Below are positions 1 through 9,083 of a stretch of 64,000 nucleotides of DNA, piece after piece (within the stretch, counting starts at the first letter, position 1; every line of letters begins with the position of its first letter). The DNA is taken from the NCBI RefSeq assembly GCF_026016445.1, contig NZ_CP096147.1:1586501-1650500 (forward strand). The letters run 5' to 3'. The DNA comes from Cognatishimia activa. GTDB taxonomy: Bacteria > Pseudomonadota > Alphaproteobacteria > Rhodobacterales > Rhodobacteraceae. The translations under genes were made by a program, and so were the position numbers. The notes beneath the pieces were generated by a model. That model was not told the DNA's origin and ran no database searches. It was given only the letters and a program-made list of their open reading frames with translations.

Positions 1-1198
1 CGTGCTCCCGGCGGTATTCGCGCTCTGTTGGTTGGCTCACAGAAACCAGCTCCATATCTGCTGCCAGACGCTGGATATCTTCCGCGGTGCCTTCCAGCAG
101 GAGTGTATCCCCGACCCGCACAATGAGATCATCCAGTTGCAGGCCTATGTTTTGGTTTTTGCGGTGCACAGCGAGCGTATCGACACCATAGCGGCGACGC
201 AGGCGCAGAGATCCTAGGCGACGCCCCACCATGCGACAACCCGGAGTGATCAGCACCTCTACGGTATTGGTTTCAACCGAACTCACCTGATCCACGCGCT
301 TGAGGGATTTATCCCGCTGTAGGCTGAGAAGCTCTGTCATTTTGGTGCGCAGGACCACGCGGTCTCCGACCTGCAGTTCCACGCCTTTTAGACTACGACG
401 CAGAGAGGTATCGCCGCGCACCACGTCGATCAGACGCACGCCTTCACGCTTAAAGAGCTGTACCCCGGTGACTTCGCGGCCAATCAGGTTGGACTCTGGC
501 GGAATGACCGCTTCCGAGAAGAACTTCATCTGACTGCGATTGCCCAAAAGGTTCGCCATACTGTCACGATCAGGCAGCAAAATAGGTGCAATGAAACGCA
601 GATAGAACATGCCCCAGAGCACCAGAAGAATGCCGAGTGGTGTCACTTCAAAAATGGAAAAGGCTTCAAGACCCTGCGCCCGTGCCACACCGTCGACAAG
701 CAAATTGGTAGAGGTGCCGATCAAGGTCAGCGTACCGCCAAGAATGGCCGCATAACTAAGTGGGATCAAAAGCTTACTGGCGGAAACGCCCAGGGTTCCG
801 CTAAGCTGAATGAAGACCGGGATCATGACAACAACCACCGGCGTGTTGCTGACCACGGCCGAAGAAATCACCACAAAGACCATCAACATGGCAACGGCCA
901 AATGCGGATTGGTTTTGGCTTTGCGGTCGGCGATCGCTGTGAAGGCTGAAAGCGCACCGGTGCGTACCAAAGCCCCCATGACAATGAACATGGCCGCAAT
1001 CGTCCAGGGTGCCGGGTTTGAGAGCACCGTCAGGGCCTGTTCATAAGGCAAGACGCCTAAAAGCAGTAAAGCAGAGACGCCAGCGATGGCGACCACTTCG
1101 GTTGGGAATGTCTCTCTGAGAAAGAGGATAAACATCACACCGACGGTTGCCAGTGTCAGTATGGCCTGGGTGGTCTGGGAAAACTCTAGGTATTCCAT
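1..1198 (-). CDS. SLC13-family anion permease with RCK_C domains (C-terminus cut by window edge)
   Basis: Inner-membrane permease of the SLC13/DASS superfamily, expected to move an inorganic or carboxylate anion (sulfate, phosphate, dicarboxylate); the substrate cannot be read. About 399 codons are present, from ATG at 1198, and the 3' end lies beyond base 1. Hydrophobic helices fill roughly residues 1-220. They contain the family's two typical motifs, NTPVVVVMIP and GTSTNLLV. A soluble part follows with two TrkA-C (RCK_C)-like repeats, the second including VDTLAVHRK and VRVGDTLLLEG, as in YfbS-like transporters. Helices would be expected to resume after the break. The gene is 112 bases downstream of the YmdB-like gene on the same strand. 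Family call is firm; substrate is unknown. Confidence 0.8.
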   Translation of the reverse strand, partial: MEYLEFSQTTQAILTLATVGVMFILFLRETFPTEVVAIAGVSALLLLGVLPYEQALTVLSNPAPWTIAAMFIVMGALVRTGALSAFTAIADRKAKTNPHLAVAMLMVFVVISSAVVSNTPVVVVMIPVFIQLSGTLGVSASKLLIPLSYAAILGGTLTLIGTSTNLLVDGVARAQGLEAFSIFEVTPLGILLVLWGMFYLRFIAPILLPDRDSMANLLGNRSQMKFFSEAVIPPESNLIGREVTGVQLFKREGVRLIDVVRGDTSLRRSLKGVELQVGDRVVLRTKMTELLSLQRDKSLKRVDQVSSVETNTVEVLITPGCRMVGRRLGSLRLRRRYGVDTLAVHRKNQNIGLQLDDLIVRVGDTLLLEGTAEDIQRLAADMELVSVSQPTEREYRREH

Positions 1199-1310
1199 AG
1201 GTGCCGGAACGCCCCCTTATTGTTCTCTGCACGTAGGCAAAGCATCCCTCATGCAAAAGGCGGGGGCAAGCCTTTCTCGGCTTTGAGGGAAATCTTTCCC
1301 CGATAAGGGT

Positions 1311-2126
1311 TTAGACAGGTCCAGCCTGACTGAGGCGACCGCCTTGACGGACCATCTCGATCCGGGTGGCTGCGCCGGTGCGGTCATCGGTTTCGACATC
1401 GACGCCCGCCAGAGTGGCTTCTCCCAATGCCGGCGTGAATCGCGCCTTTGGCATGCCAGTGATGAAACGGCGCATGGGCTCGGCCTTTTCCATACCAATC
1501 ACAGAATTGTAGTCGCCACACATGCCCGCATCCGCCTGAAAGGCAGTGCCCTTGTCGAGAATTTGCGTGTCCGCTGTTGGTACATGGGTGTGAGAGCCAA
1601 CCACCAAAGAAGCGCGACCATTGCAGAAATGGCCCATTCCCATTTTTTCAGAGGTGGCTTCGCAATGCATGTCAACGATAATCGCCTGCACGAGCCCGCC
1701 GCGCGGGTGGGATTTCAACACGCGATCCACCGCTGAGAATGGATCAGCGTAGGGGCGTTTCATAAAGACCTGCCCCAGCGCCTGCAGTACGAGCACCTTC
1801 TTGCCGCGCACATCAAAGATGCGGAATCCCCTGCCTGGCACATCGCCTTGAGCGTAGTTCAGCGGCCGAATAACGCGGGTATCTTCTTGAATATACTGCA
1901 TCATATCCTTCTGATCGAAGGCATGATCGCCAAGTGTCACACAGTCGGCACCGGCTTCGAAAAGCCCCTTTGCGTGATCTCCACTGAGCCCCATTCCATT
2001 GCTGGCGTTTTCACCATTCACAACAACGAAATCGAGCCGCCACTCTTTACGCAGACGTGGCAGGTGCTCTTTGACTGCGTTGCGGCCCGCGCGGCCCATG
2101 ACATCACCAAGATACAGTATTTTCAT
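1311..2126 (-). CDS. YmdB-family metallophosphoesterase
   Basis: Calcineurin-like phosphoesterase of the TIGR00282/YmdB family; the Bacillus member hydrolyses 2',3'-cyclic nucleotides and affects RNA levels and biofilm choice. The 271 residues match the usual length. The metal-ligand motifs are in order: GDVMGRAGR near the start, VVNGENASNG near residue 35, GDHAFDQKD near residue 67, VDMHCEATSEK near residue 150, and VGSHTHVPTADTQIL with GMCGDYNSVIGME further on. The protein has no signal peptide and should be cytosolic. It follows the 5-formyltetrahydrofolate cyclo-ligase gene by 73 bases on the same strand, an association I have seen in other alphaproteobacteria. The precise substrate here is inferred only from the family. 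Confidence 0.88.
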   Translation of the reverse strand: MKILYLGDVMGRAGRNAVKEHLPRLRKEWRLDFVVVNGENASNGMGLSGDHAKGLFEAGADCVTLGDHAFDQKDMMQYIQEDTRVIRPLNYAQGDVPGRGFRIFDVRGKKVLVLQALGQVFMKRPYADPFSAVDRVLKSHPRGGLVQAIIVDMHCEATSEKMGMGHFCNGRASLVVGSHTHVPTADTQILDKGTAFQADAGMCGDYNSVIGMEKAEPMRRFITGMPKARFTPALGEATLAGVDVETDDRTGAATRIEMVRQGGRLSQAGPV

Positions 2127-2199
2127 GGGGTAATCGCGTATAGGTGACTTGCGGTAAGGGCAAGCCAGAATGGGGCAATCGGGTACTTTTACGAGAAGC

Positions 2200-2769
2200 T
2201 TAGGCTTTCAGGTCGCGAATGCCACTTTCGGTGATGATTAGGTCCAGGGGTTGATCTGTTGCTTCCAGAGGCAGGTTTTCATCCTCTTGGGCATCAAAGG
2301 CAAAGCCCAACGCCAGCGTCGCGCGTTTGCTTCGCAAGAGTTCCAGCGTGCGGTCATAGAAACCTCCGCCGTACCCAAGACGCCCGCCATTCTTGTCAAA
2401 AGCCACCAGAGGGACGATGACAATCTCTGGCTCAAAGAAACGATCTTCTACGGGAATCTTGGCCCCAAAGGGCCCATCTTTCATAGGCGCGTCTGGCTCC
2501 CATTCTGAAAACTTCAGGGGAAGCCCTGCCCCCTGGATTACCGGCACGCCAACTGTGCCATGGGCCGCCGCCTCTGCCATAGCTGGGATCGGATTGATCT
2601 CTGTCCGGATTGGCATAAAGCCAGACACTGGCACGCCGCGATAGCCTGCGAGAAACTCTGAAAGATAAGCCGATTGGCCCGGAGTGGCGCTTTCAAACGC
2701 TTGTTTGCGGCGCGCAAACCCCGCTTTTCGAGCAGCGTCCTTACGCGCTGCCAAATCTTGATCCATCAT
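2200..2769 (-). CDS. 5-formyltetrahydrofolate cyclo-ligase
   Basis: Converts 5-formyltetrahydrofolate plus ATP to 5,10-methenyltetrahydrofolate, returning the storage folate to one-carbon metabolism. The 189-residue protein has the basic N-terminal region (RKDAARK, residues 9-15) and the family signature GYGGGFYDRTL at about residues 132-142, which binds ATP and phosphate. The start is the first ATG of an ATGATG; its A-T-G overlaps the TGA of mgtE (ATGA), so the two are probably translationally coupled. The gene is called fthC, ygfA or fau in different genomes. The order mgtE, cyclo-ligase, ymdB on one strand suggests a short operon, although the functions are not obviously related. Confidence 0.93.
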   Translation of the reverse strand: MMDQDLAARKDAARKAGFARRKQAFESATPGQSAYLSEFLAGYRGVPVSGFMPIRTEINPIPAMAEAAAHGTVGVPVIQGAGLPLKFSEWEPDAPMKDGPFGAKIPVEDRFFEPEIVIVPLVAFDKNGGRLGYGGGFYDRTLELLRSKRATLALGFAFDAQEDENLPLEATDQPLDLIITESGIRDLKA

Positions 2770-4163
2770 AGTAATACCGCACCTGCCAGAGCCAAAAAGG
2801 CAAAGAAACCAACCACATCCGTGACCGTTGTCACGAAGGCCCCAGAGGCCAAGGCAGGGTCTATGCCGATTTTCTCAAGCAACACAGGAATGCCTGTGCC
2901 TGCAAGTCCAGCCACGACAAGATTGATCACCATTGCGGCAGCGATCACCACGCCAAGCATCGGCGTGCCAAACCAGATGACGCCCACAATCCCCATAATG
3001 ATGGCAAAGACGATACCATTCACGAGCCCCACAAGCACCTCACGGCGGATAACCCGCCAGACGTTGGCGCTGGTTAAGTCTTTGGTGGCAATGGCACGCA
3101 CCGCAACGGTCAAAGACTGTGTCCCCGCGTTCCCGCCCATAGAGGCAACAATGGGCATCAGAACGGCAAGCGCCACATATTGCGCGATGGTGGCTTCAAA
3201 TTGTGCAATCACAAGTGAAGCAAGGATCGCTGTCACGAGGTTCACAGCCAGCCAAGGAATACGCTGACGCGTGGTTTCCATTACCCGGTCAGACAGCGAG
3301 CTTTCTTCGCCAACACCCGCAAGGCGCAGGATGTCTTCTTCGTGCTCTTCGTCCAGAACCCCCATCGCGTCATCGATGGTGATGACGCCGACCAATCGAT
3401 CGTCTTCATCCACAACCGGTGCAGAAATCAGGTGATACTGGTTAAAGGCATAAGCCACGTCACCCTCATCCTGGGTCACAGGAATGACCTGAAACATCTC
3501 TTCAGAGAGATTTTTCAAAGGCGTTGTGCGGGGCGCGCCCATGATCTTGCCCAAGGTGACATTGGCGACAGGACGCATGCGCGGATCGACCAGAATGACG
3601 TGATAGAACTGCTCTGGCAGCTCTTCAGCGTCGCGCATGTAATCAATCGCGTCCCCAACCGTCCAATGTTCCGGCGCCATCACGGTTTCGCGCTGCATCA
3701 GGCGACCGGCAGAGAACTCTGGATAGCTTAGCGCTTGCTCTACCGCGACACGGTCCGCATCTTCCAGAACTTCAAGGATGGCTTCCTGCTGCGGCTCATC
3801 CAAATCTTCAAGCAGGTCGACAACGTCGTCAGACTCCATGTCCCGAACCGCCTCGGCAAGCGTTTCAGGGCGCAGGACCGCCATGACCTCTTCACGGATG
3901 TTTTCATCTAGCTCAGAAAGGATTTCACCTTCGAATTCCTTATCATAGAGCCGGATCAGACCTTCACGTTCGTTGGGATTGATCTGCTCCAGAAGGTCGG
4001 CGATGTCAGCCGCGTGCATCGGCTCCATCAATACCAAAAGCTGGTCGCGATCCCCGGCTTCTACCGCCTCAAGAACCGCCGCAACCTCGCGCCGGTCGAG
4101 GATATAGACATCATCCTCGTCCAGTTCCGTTTCGGGTGCGATCTGATCTTCTAATTCCACCAA
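2766..4163 (-). CDS. mgtE: Magnesium transporter MgtE
   Basis: Homodimeric Mg2+ channel gated by its cytosolic domains. The 465 residues follow the family layout: an acidic MgtE_N superhelical domain with DLLEQINPNE and LLEDLDEPQQE repeats (about residues 35-140), a pair of CBS domains (about 145-270, with VVDEDDRLVGVITIDDAM), a connecting helix, then five transmembrane helices from about residue 300. The membrane part has the conserved GGNAGTQS and a C-terminal GAFVTTVTDVVGFF segment, where pore aspartates are found. Its 121-base upstream region is shared with the divergent guanine deaminase gene. I saw no recognisable Mg2+ leader element in that short space. Confidence 0.95.
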   Translation of the reverse strand: MVELEDQIAPETELDEDDVYILDRREVAAVLEAVEAGDRDQLLVLMEPMHAADIADLLEQINPNEREGLIRLYDKEFEGEILSELDENIREEVMAVLRPETLAEAVRDMESDDVVDLLEDLDEPQQEAILEVLEDADRVAVEQALSYPEFSAGRLMQRETVMAPEHWTVGDAIDYMRDAEELPEQFYHVILVDPRMRPVANVTLGKIMGAPRTTPLKNLSEEMFQVIPVTQDEGDVAYAFNQYHLISAPVVDEDDRLVGVITIDDAMGVLDEEHEEDILRLAGVGEESSLSDRVMETTRQRIPWLAVNLVTAILASLVIAQFEATIAQYVALAVLMPIVASMGGNAGTQSLTVAVRAIATKDLTSANVWRVIRREVLVGLVNGIVFAIIMGIVGVIWFGTPMLGVVIAAAMVINLVVAGLAGTGIPVLLEKIGIDPALASGAFVTTVTDVVGFFAFLALAGAVLL

Positions 4164-4284
4164 GATTCGCCTCCCTGCCGTGATATTCTGGGTTGGTCGC
4201 GACCATAGGGGAGATCACGGGCAAAACTCAATCCAATTTACTCCAGAGATGCACCCGGCTATCCTTCTTTTGAGAGGGACGAGC

Positions 4285-5592
4285 ATGTCAGACCAAACTG
4301 ATGAACAAACCACCACATTGTTGCTGGGGCAAACGCTGAGCTTTAAGGCCAGCCCATTTGAGGTGCCTTTTGAAGAAGCCGTGCAGTTTGAAACCTCAGG
4401 CGCGGTGTTGATCCGTGACGGCATAGTGGCTGCGGTTGGATCGGCGGAAACTCTCAGACCGCTTAACCCGATGGCGCGCGTCGTGGACTACGGTAAAGGT
4501 CTGATTATGGCCGGGTTTGTGGATGCGCATGCGCACTAACCCCAGACAGCGATTATTGCGAGCTGGGGAAAGCGACTGATTGACTGGCTTAACAGCTATA
4601 CGTTCCCAGAAGAAATGCGTTTTTCTTCAAAGACCTACGCAGCTGAGATCGCTGGGCGCTATTTGGACCTGACCACCGCACATGGCACCACGACTGTTGC
4701 GAGCTATTGCACCATTCACCCGGTGTCTGTGGATGCATTTTTTGAAGCAGCTCAACTGCGTGGACAGCGCGTGGTTGCAGGCAAAACCTGCATGGATCGG
4801 AATGCGCCTGATGGGCTAATGGACACAGCGCAAACTGCTTATGACCAGAGCAAACAGCTTTTGTCGACCTGGCATAATGTGGATAGGCTGAGCTACGCCA
4901 TTACACCTCGGTTTTCCCCAACATCGACGCAGGAGCAGCTAGAAGCCATGGGAGCACTTTGGGCGGAGCATCCAGATTGTCTGATGCAAACGCACCTCTC
5001 TGAGCAAACCGATGAAATCGAATGGGTTTTGGGCCTTTATCCGGAAGCGCGCGATTATCTGGACACCTATGAGAAATTTGGTCTCTTAGGTAAGCGCGGT
5101 CTTTATGGGCATGCCATTCACTTAGAAGACCGGGAAAAAGCGCGGCTGAAAGAAGTGGGTGGGGCATTGGTACATTGCCCAACGTCCAATACTTTCATTG
5201 GGTCAGGCCTGTTTGACATGGGCGGCTTGATGGCGAATGGCCACACCGTTGGACTTGCAACAGACACCGGTGGCGGCTCATCCTTTTCCATGCTGCGCAC
5301 CATGGCGGCGGCTTATGAAGTCGCGCAACTACGCCATAACCCTCTGCATGCATCTCAACTTCTGTGGTTGGCGACGCAGGGCAGCGCGCGCGCCCTACAT
5401 TTGGATGATCGGATCGGAAATCTCGCAGCGGGTATGGAGGCTGACTTGGTTGTGCTGGATCTGGCAAGCACTGAAGCCATCGCGCAGCGCACCAGCAAAG
5501 CCGAAGATATATGGGAAAACATCTTCCCCACCATCATGATGGGAGATGACCGCGCCATTCGCGCAGTCTGGATCAACGGGAAGGCCGCCTAA
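4285..5592 (+). pseudogene. guaD: Guanine deaminase interrupted by an in-frame TAA
   Basis: Guanine deaminase converts guanine to xanthine and ammonia in purine salvage and catabolism. From ATG 4285 the frame reads 436 codons including the final stop, the full family length, but codon 85 (bases 4537-4539) is TAA. The break falls right after the zinc-binding HAH of the motif GFVDAHAHYPQT, where the family has Tyr (TAC or TAT), so one base change explains it. The same frame continues at once with PQTAIIASWGKRLIDWL and keeps the other amidohydrolase motifs: QTHLSEQ, YGHAIHL, VHCPTSN and LATDTGGGSS. Everything downstream looks intact, with no frameshift, so the change is recent or a base-call error. 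An internal ATG at 4615 could give a 325-residue piece, but that lacks the HxH ligands and should be inactive. The neighbouring 8-oxoguanine deaminase fits a purine-use context. Confidence 0.87.
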
Positions 5593-5598
5593 TCGACC

Positions 5599-6087
5599 TC
5601 AGCAGGAGCGACTGCCCAGAACCATCACCCAGGTGTTGCCCTGCCCGCGTGTCACGCCGATCTCCGTGACTGATCGATCCAGCATATTTCGGCGATGACC
5701 CGCAGATTTCATCCAGCCTTTGGCCACATCCCGTGCAGAGCGATGACCCTGCGCAATGTTTTCAGCAATCACGCAATAGCGGTAGCCGGCGCGCAAGGCA
5801 CGGTCGCCAATATCAGACCCATCAGAACCGGAATGCGAAAAGAAACGATTGCGCACCATGTCACGGCCATGCAGCTCGGCAACCTGTTCAAGATTTACGG
5901 AAACGCGCAGGGGTGGCAGCCCATATTGCGCGCGATATTGATTGGTCAGACTTGCAACATCCCGATTTGGCTCGGATTGTGCGAAGGTTGGAATTGCAAG
6001 GGCGGCAGCGGCGAACATGAAAGCCAGCGCTCGAACCCGAATGCTAGGCTTCGGAGAACGCCCTTTCGTAAAGTCCAGATTTGACAT
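5599..6087 (-). CDS. Exported CAP-domain (SCP-like) protein
   Basis: Small secreted or periplasmic CAP-superfamily protein (162 residues) of unknown activity. Residues 1-37 form a signal peptide with a basic start, the hydrophobic stretch ALAFMFAAAALAIP and a likely cleavage at TFAQ-S. The CAP fold is shown by LTNQYRAQYGLPPL, AELHGRDMVRNRFFSHSG, YCVIAENIAQG, GWMKSAGHRRNML and a C-terminal ITEIGVTRGQG-like strand; the His/Glu residues usual for the CAP cavity are present. I chose the ATG at 6087, which shares its A with the TGA of the preceding gene (TGATG), over the GTG one codon upstream. The coupling with 8-oxoguanine deaminase is clear in position but has no obvious functional explanation. 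It converges with the guanine deaminase pseudogene, six bases away. Confidence 0.85.
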   Translation of the reverse strand: MSNLDFTKGRSPKPSIRVRALAFMFAAAALAIPTFAQSEPNRDVASLTNQYRAQYGLPPLRVSVNLEQVAELHGRDMVRNRFFSHSGSDGSDIGDRALRAGYRYCVIAENIAQGHRSARDVAKGWMKSAGHRRNMLDRSVTEIGVTRGQGNTWVMVLGSRSC

Positions 6088-7442
6088 CACAGTGTCTCCT
6101 GCAATGCCCCCACAAGCTTGTTCTGTTTTTCAACGATTAATGGCAGGTTTATGGCAGACATGTGGAAATCACGCACAATTTCGACACCTTCTACGAAGAG
6201 TGTTCGTACTTTTCGGGGCCCCGACAGTACCAACGCAGCTGGATCCCAGCTGCCTGATGTATCGATGTCAGAGACATCCCAGATCGCGATATCAGCCCGC
6301 TTTCCGACTGCAATCTGACCACATTCAGGTCGGCCCAGAACCTCGGCCCCGCCTCGCGTTGCGATCTCCAGAGCTTCACGCGCACTCATCGCATCTGCCC
6401 CGTTTTGAACCCGTTGCAACAGCATGGCTTGACGGGCTTCTTCCATCAAATTGCTGCTGTCATTGCTGGCCGATCCATCTACACCAAGACCGATCGACAC
6501 ACCCGCATCACGCATGGCGCGCACCGGCGCAATACCAGACCCCAATCGACAATTCGAGCAGGGACAATGCGCAACACCCGTTCTGGTTTGTGCAAAGAGA
6601 TCAATCTCTTGGCCATCCAACTTCACACAATGTGCGTGCCATACATCTTCGCCGGTCCAGCCCAGTTCCTCGGCGTATTGACCGGGCCGACAGCCAAAAT
6701 TTTCAAGCGAATAGGCAATGTCTTCATCGTTCTCAGCAAGGTGGGTGTGCAACATGACACCCTTATCGCGCGCAAGCCTTGCCGCATCCTGCATCAATCC
6801 CCGGCTCACAGAAAAGGGTGAACACGGGGCGATACCGACACGCAGCAGGCTGCTTTCGGAGGCATCGTGAAAGCGATCAACGACGCGGATACTGTCTTCA
6901 AGAATAGCTTTCTCGTCTTCAACCAGAGAATCCGGAGGTAAGCCCCCCTTACTTTCCCCAATGCTCATCGACCCACGTGTGGGGTGAAACCGCATGCCTG
7001 TTTCTGCGGCAGCGGCAATACTGTCATCAAGCCGCGCGCCATTAGGAAAGAGATACAGGTGATCAGACGTCATTGAGCAGCCAGAAAGCGCCAATTCAGC
7101 GAGGCCGATCTGCGTGGAGACATAGATTTCTTCCGGGCCAAAGCGCGCCCAGATCGGGTAAAGCGTCTTGAGCCAGCCAAAAAGCAATGCATCTTGCGCT
7201 GCCGGAACGGCACGCGTCAGTGTTTGAAAGAGGTGATGGTGTGTGTTCACGAGCCCCGGAGTGACCACGCAGCCCTGGGCGTGTACGATTTCACCATCGG
7301 TACTAAGCCCCTGCCCTAACGCTACAATTTCACCATCGCGCATCAAAATATCTGCGCTATCAAACTCTTGACGCTGATCATCCATGGTCAAGATGACGTC
7401 AGCCCCTTTGATCAGGGTTTCTTGCTGTCCTTCTGAGTTCAT
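6087..7442 (-). CDS. 8-oxoguanine deaminase / amidohydrolase
   Basis: Amidohydrolase-superfamily enzyme predicted to deaminate 8-oxoguanine (or a related hydroxylated purine or triazine) in the cytosol. The metal site is complete: VNTHHHLFQTL (HxH) near residue 65, LHTHLAEN, VWHAHCVKLD and GLGVDGSASND. The segment VAHCPCSNCRLGSGIAP is typical of the 8-oxoguanine deaminase and hydroxyatrazine branch. Length is 451 residues from ATG 7442, which has AAGGAG 11 bases upstream; two in-frame GTG codons upstream overlap that site and were not used. It is coupled to the CAP gene downstream and lies 0.5 kb from the broken guanine deaminase, suggesting a purine-deamination neighbourhood. Discrimination from other branch members rests on overall similarity only. 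Confidence 0.82.
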   Translation of the reverse strand: MNSEGQQETLIKGADVILTMDDQRQEFDSADILMRDGEIVALGQGLSTDGEIVHAQGCVVTPGLVNTHHHLFQTLTRAVPAAQDALLFGWLKTLYPIWARFGPEEIYVSTQIGLAELALSGCSMTSDHLYLFPNGARLDDSIAAAAETGMRFHPTRGSMSIGESKGGLPPDSLVEDEKAILEDSIRVVDRFHDASESSLLRVGIAPCSPFSVSRGLMQDAARLARDKGVMLHTHLAENDEDIAYSLENFGCRPGQYAEELGWTGEDVWHAHCVKLDGQEIDLFAQTRTGVAHCPCSNCRLGSGIAPVRAMRDAGVSIGLGVDGSASNDSSNLMEEARQAMLLQRVQNGADAMSAREALEIATRGGAEVLGRPECGQIAVGKRADIAIWDVSDIDTSGSWDPAALVLSGPRKVRTLFVEGVEIVRDFHMSAINLPLIVEKQNKLVGALQETL

Positions 7443-7563
7443 AAAAAACACCACTCCTTTTGGCCCGTTTCGGAGGGTGATGAGATGCGCTGACAGAAAG
7501 CGGGCAAAGGACTCAGCGCAAATCTACGCTAGCCAAGCCCGCCATCAGAATCAATTCAGGAGA

Positions 7564-8364
7564 TCAGGACTTGCGCAAAATTGCTAAAGCTTGAGCGTGA
7601 ATCTCTGCATTTGCAGCAGCAATCGCCGTTCCGCCTTCATGAGCTGGATTGCCTTCCCAGTCAGTCACGATGCCACCAGCTGCTTGGACCACGCCGATGG
7701 GCCCCTGAATGTCATAGGCGTTGAGCCCTGCCTCGATCACCAAATCCGCTTGCCCCAAAGCGACCAACGCATATGCATAACAATCCATTCCAAACCGGGT
7801 GAGTTTCACCTCATTGGACACTCGTTCAAAAGCAGCACGTTCCTGAGATGTACCGACTTCAGGGAAAGTCGTGAAAAGGATCGCATCAGACAGAGTAGAA
7901 GTATCTTTTGTTTTCAAGGGCATCGCGCCCATTGGCCCGTTGAGCTCAGCAGTACCAAACCCGCCCACGAAACGTTCACCAATATAAGGTTGGTCAATGA
8001 TCCCAAGCTGCGGTCCGGTTTCATCGCTGACCGCAATCAGCACCCCCCATGTGGGCGTTCCACTGATAAATCCACGCGTACCATCAATGGGATCAAGCAC
8101 CCAAGTTAGCCCAGATTCGCTCGCTGTCTGCCCCAGCTCTTCGCCGAAGATCCCATCCTGAGGACGTCGGCGCTCAAGAACATCTCTCATAGCCAATTCG
8201 CCAGCGCGGTCGGCTGCTGTGACTGGGTCGAAACCCTCATCCAATTTGTTTTCAGCCGTCAGAGAGGCCGTGCGGAAAAACGGCAAAATGACCGCACGCG
8301 CAGCGTCGGCCATTTCATGCGCCACAGATAAAAGTTCGGCGCGTGTTTGCGAAGTAATCTGCAT
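7564..8364 (-). CDS. hisN: Inositol-monophosphatase-fold histidinol-phosphatase
   Basis: Mg2+-dependent phosphatase of the inositol monophosphatase fold, 266 residues. The metal-binding signature is intact: GEELGQ around residue 70 and DPIDGTRGFISG around residue 90, followed by the C-terminal YDIQGPIGVVQAAGG and VTDWEG segment. DGTRGFxxG rather than DGTxNF is typical of the HisN-type histidinol-phosphatase branch of alphaproteobacteria, which performs the penultimate step of histidine synthesis. No signal peptide; cytosolic. No other his genes are near. It could still act on inositol phosphate or another sugar phosphate. The 121 bases between it and the 8-oxoguanine deaminase gene show no clear hairpin. 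Confidence 0.82.
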   Translation of the reverse strand: MQITSQTRAELLSVAHEMADAARAVILPFFRTASLTAENKLDEGFDPVTAADRAGELAMRDVLERRRPQDGIFGEELGQTASESGLTWVLDPIDGTRGFISGTPTWGVLIAVSDETGPQLGIIDQPYIGERFVGGFGTAELNGPMGAMPLKTKDTSTLSDAILFTTFPEVGTSQERAAFERVSNEVKLTRFGMDCYAYALVALGQADLVIEAGLNAYDIQGPIGVVQAAGGIVTDWEGNPAHEGGTAIAAANAEIHAQALAILRKS

Positions 8365-8426
8365 TGGTTTCCCTCTCCTGCCATAGCCGCGCTACCGCAG
8401 GTGGGGGCAAAACTCAAGCGTCAGAC

Positions 8427-8795
8427 TTATGCAACGTTGCTTAGAACGCGTGCCAGTTCAAAAAGGCGACGGCGCTGATTTTCAGGGATCGCATAATAAG
8501 AACGCACCAGATCCAAGGCTTCTTTGTCGCCCATCAGATCCGCAGGGAAAGAGCCAGAAGCTTTGTCCTCTGCGCGCTCACCAATACCTTCGAAGAAGAA
8601 GCTCACCGGGACATCCAGTGCTTCCGCAATATCCCAAAGGCGAGATGCGCTGACGCGGTTCGCGCCAGTTTCATATTTTTGAATTTGCTGAAATTTAATA
8701 CCAACTTGCTCAGCAAGCTGCTGTTGGGTCATGCCAACAAGCCAACGGCGGTGCCGAATGCGTTTGCCAACATGCACATCAACGGGGTGCGTCAT
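8427..8795 (-). CDS. XRE-family transcriptional regulator
   Basis: DNA-binding protein of 122 residues with one Cro/CI-type helix-turn-helix at about residues 10-66 (GKRIRHRRWLVGMTQQQLAE, then QIQKYETGANRVSASRLWDI). Following this are VPVSFFFEG and a C-terminal helical region ending in RRRLFELARVLSNVA. This short form is widespread and often multi-copy in Rhodobacterales and Caulobacterales; no ligand domain is visible. It is the first gene of a minus-strand run and is divergent from the quinone oxidoreductase gene, with 288 bases between. Targets are unknown; autoregulation through that intergenic region is plausible. Confidence 0.85.
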   Translation of the reverse strand: MTHPVDVHVGKRIRHRRWLVGMTQQQLAEQVGIKFQQIQKYETGANRVSASRLWDIAEALDVPVSFFFEGIGERAEDKASGSFPADLMGDKEALDLVRSYYAIPENQRRRLFELARVLSNVA

Positions 8796-8981
8796 TGGAT
8801 AACTCCTAATTAATTACAATCAAACCGACAAAGCTCTCCCGTCGCCCGCCGGGCGTAAAACCAGCTCCCACACTGGCCAAACGTCTTGATGCTTGCTGCG
8901 CATCCCTACAACAGCAGCCCATTTGTAGCAGCTTCGTCAAATTGATCAAGTTATTTGAGAATACAAAATGCGCAACATAAC

Positions 8982-8995
8982 CCTAGGTTGCTAGG
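8982..8995. promoter_or_regulatory. Short dyad in XRE/oxidoreductase intergenic region
   Basis: CCTAG-GTTG-CTAGG is a perfect 5-bp dyad with a 4-base centre, about 90 bases before the oxidoreductase ATG and about 190 bases before the regulator start. The 288-base divergent region is AT-rich around it (8930-9080). It could be an operator for the adjacent XRE protein. Short dyads occur by chance, so the call is weak. Confidence 0.25.
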
Positions 8996-9083
8996 TTTTA
9001 CGCTTTTGTGATGTGAGTTTTGGGTTCAAAAATTGCGCTATTACCCTTAGAAACGCGCATAAATTTCGCGAGGAATACGAATC

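Noticed and set aside
1285..1300. GGGAAA-TC-TTTCCC repeat after the YmdB gene
   Set aside because: A two-base loop cannot close the stem properly and there is no T run, so I do not call it a terminator.
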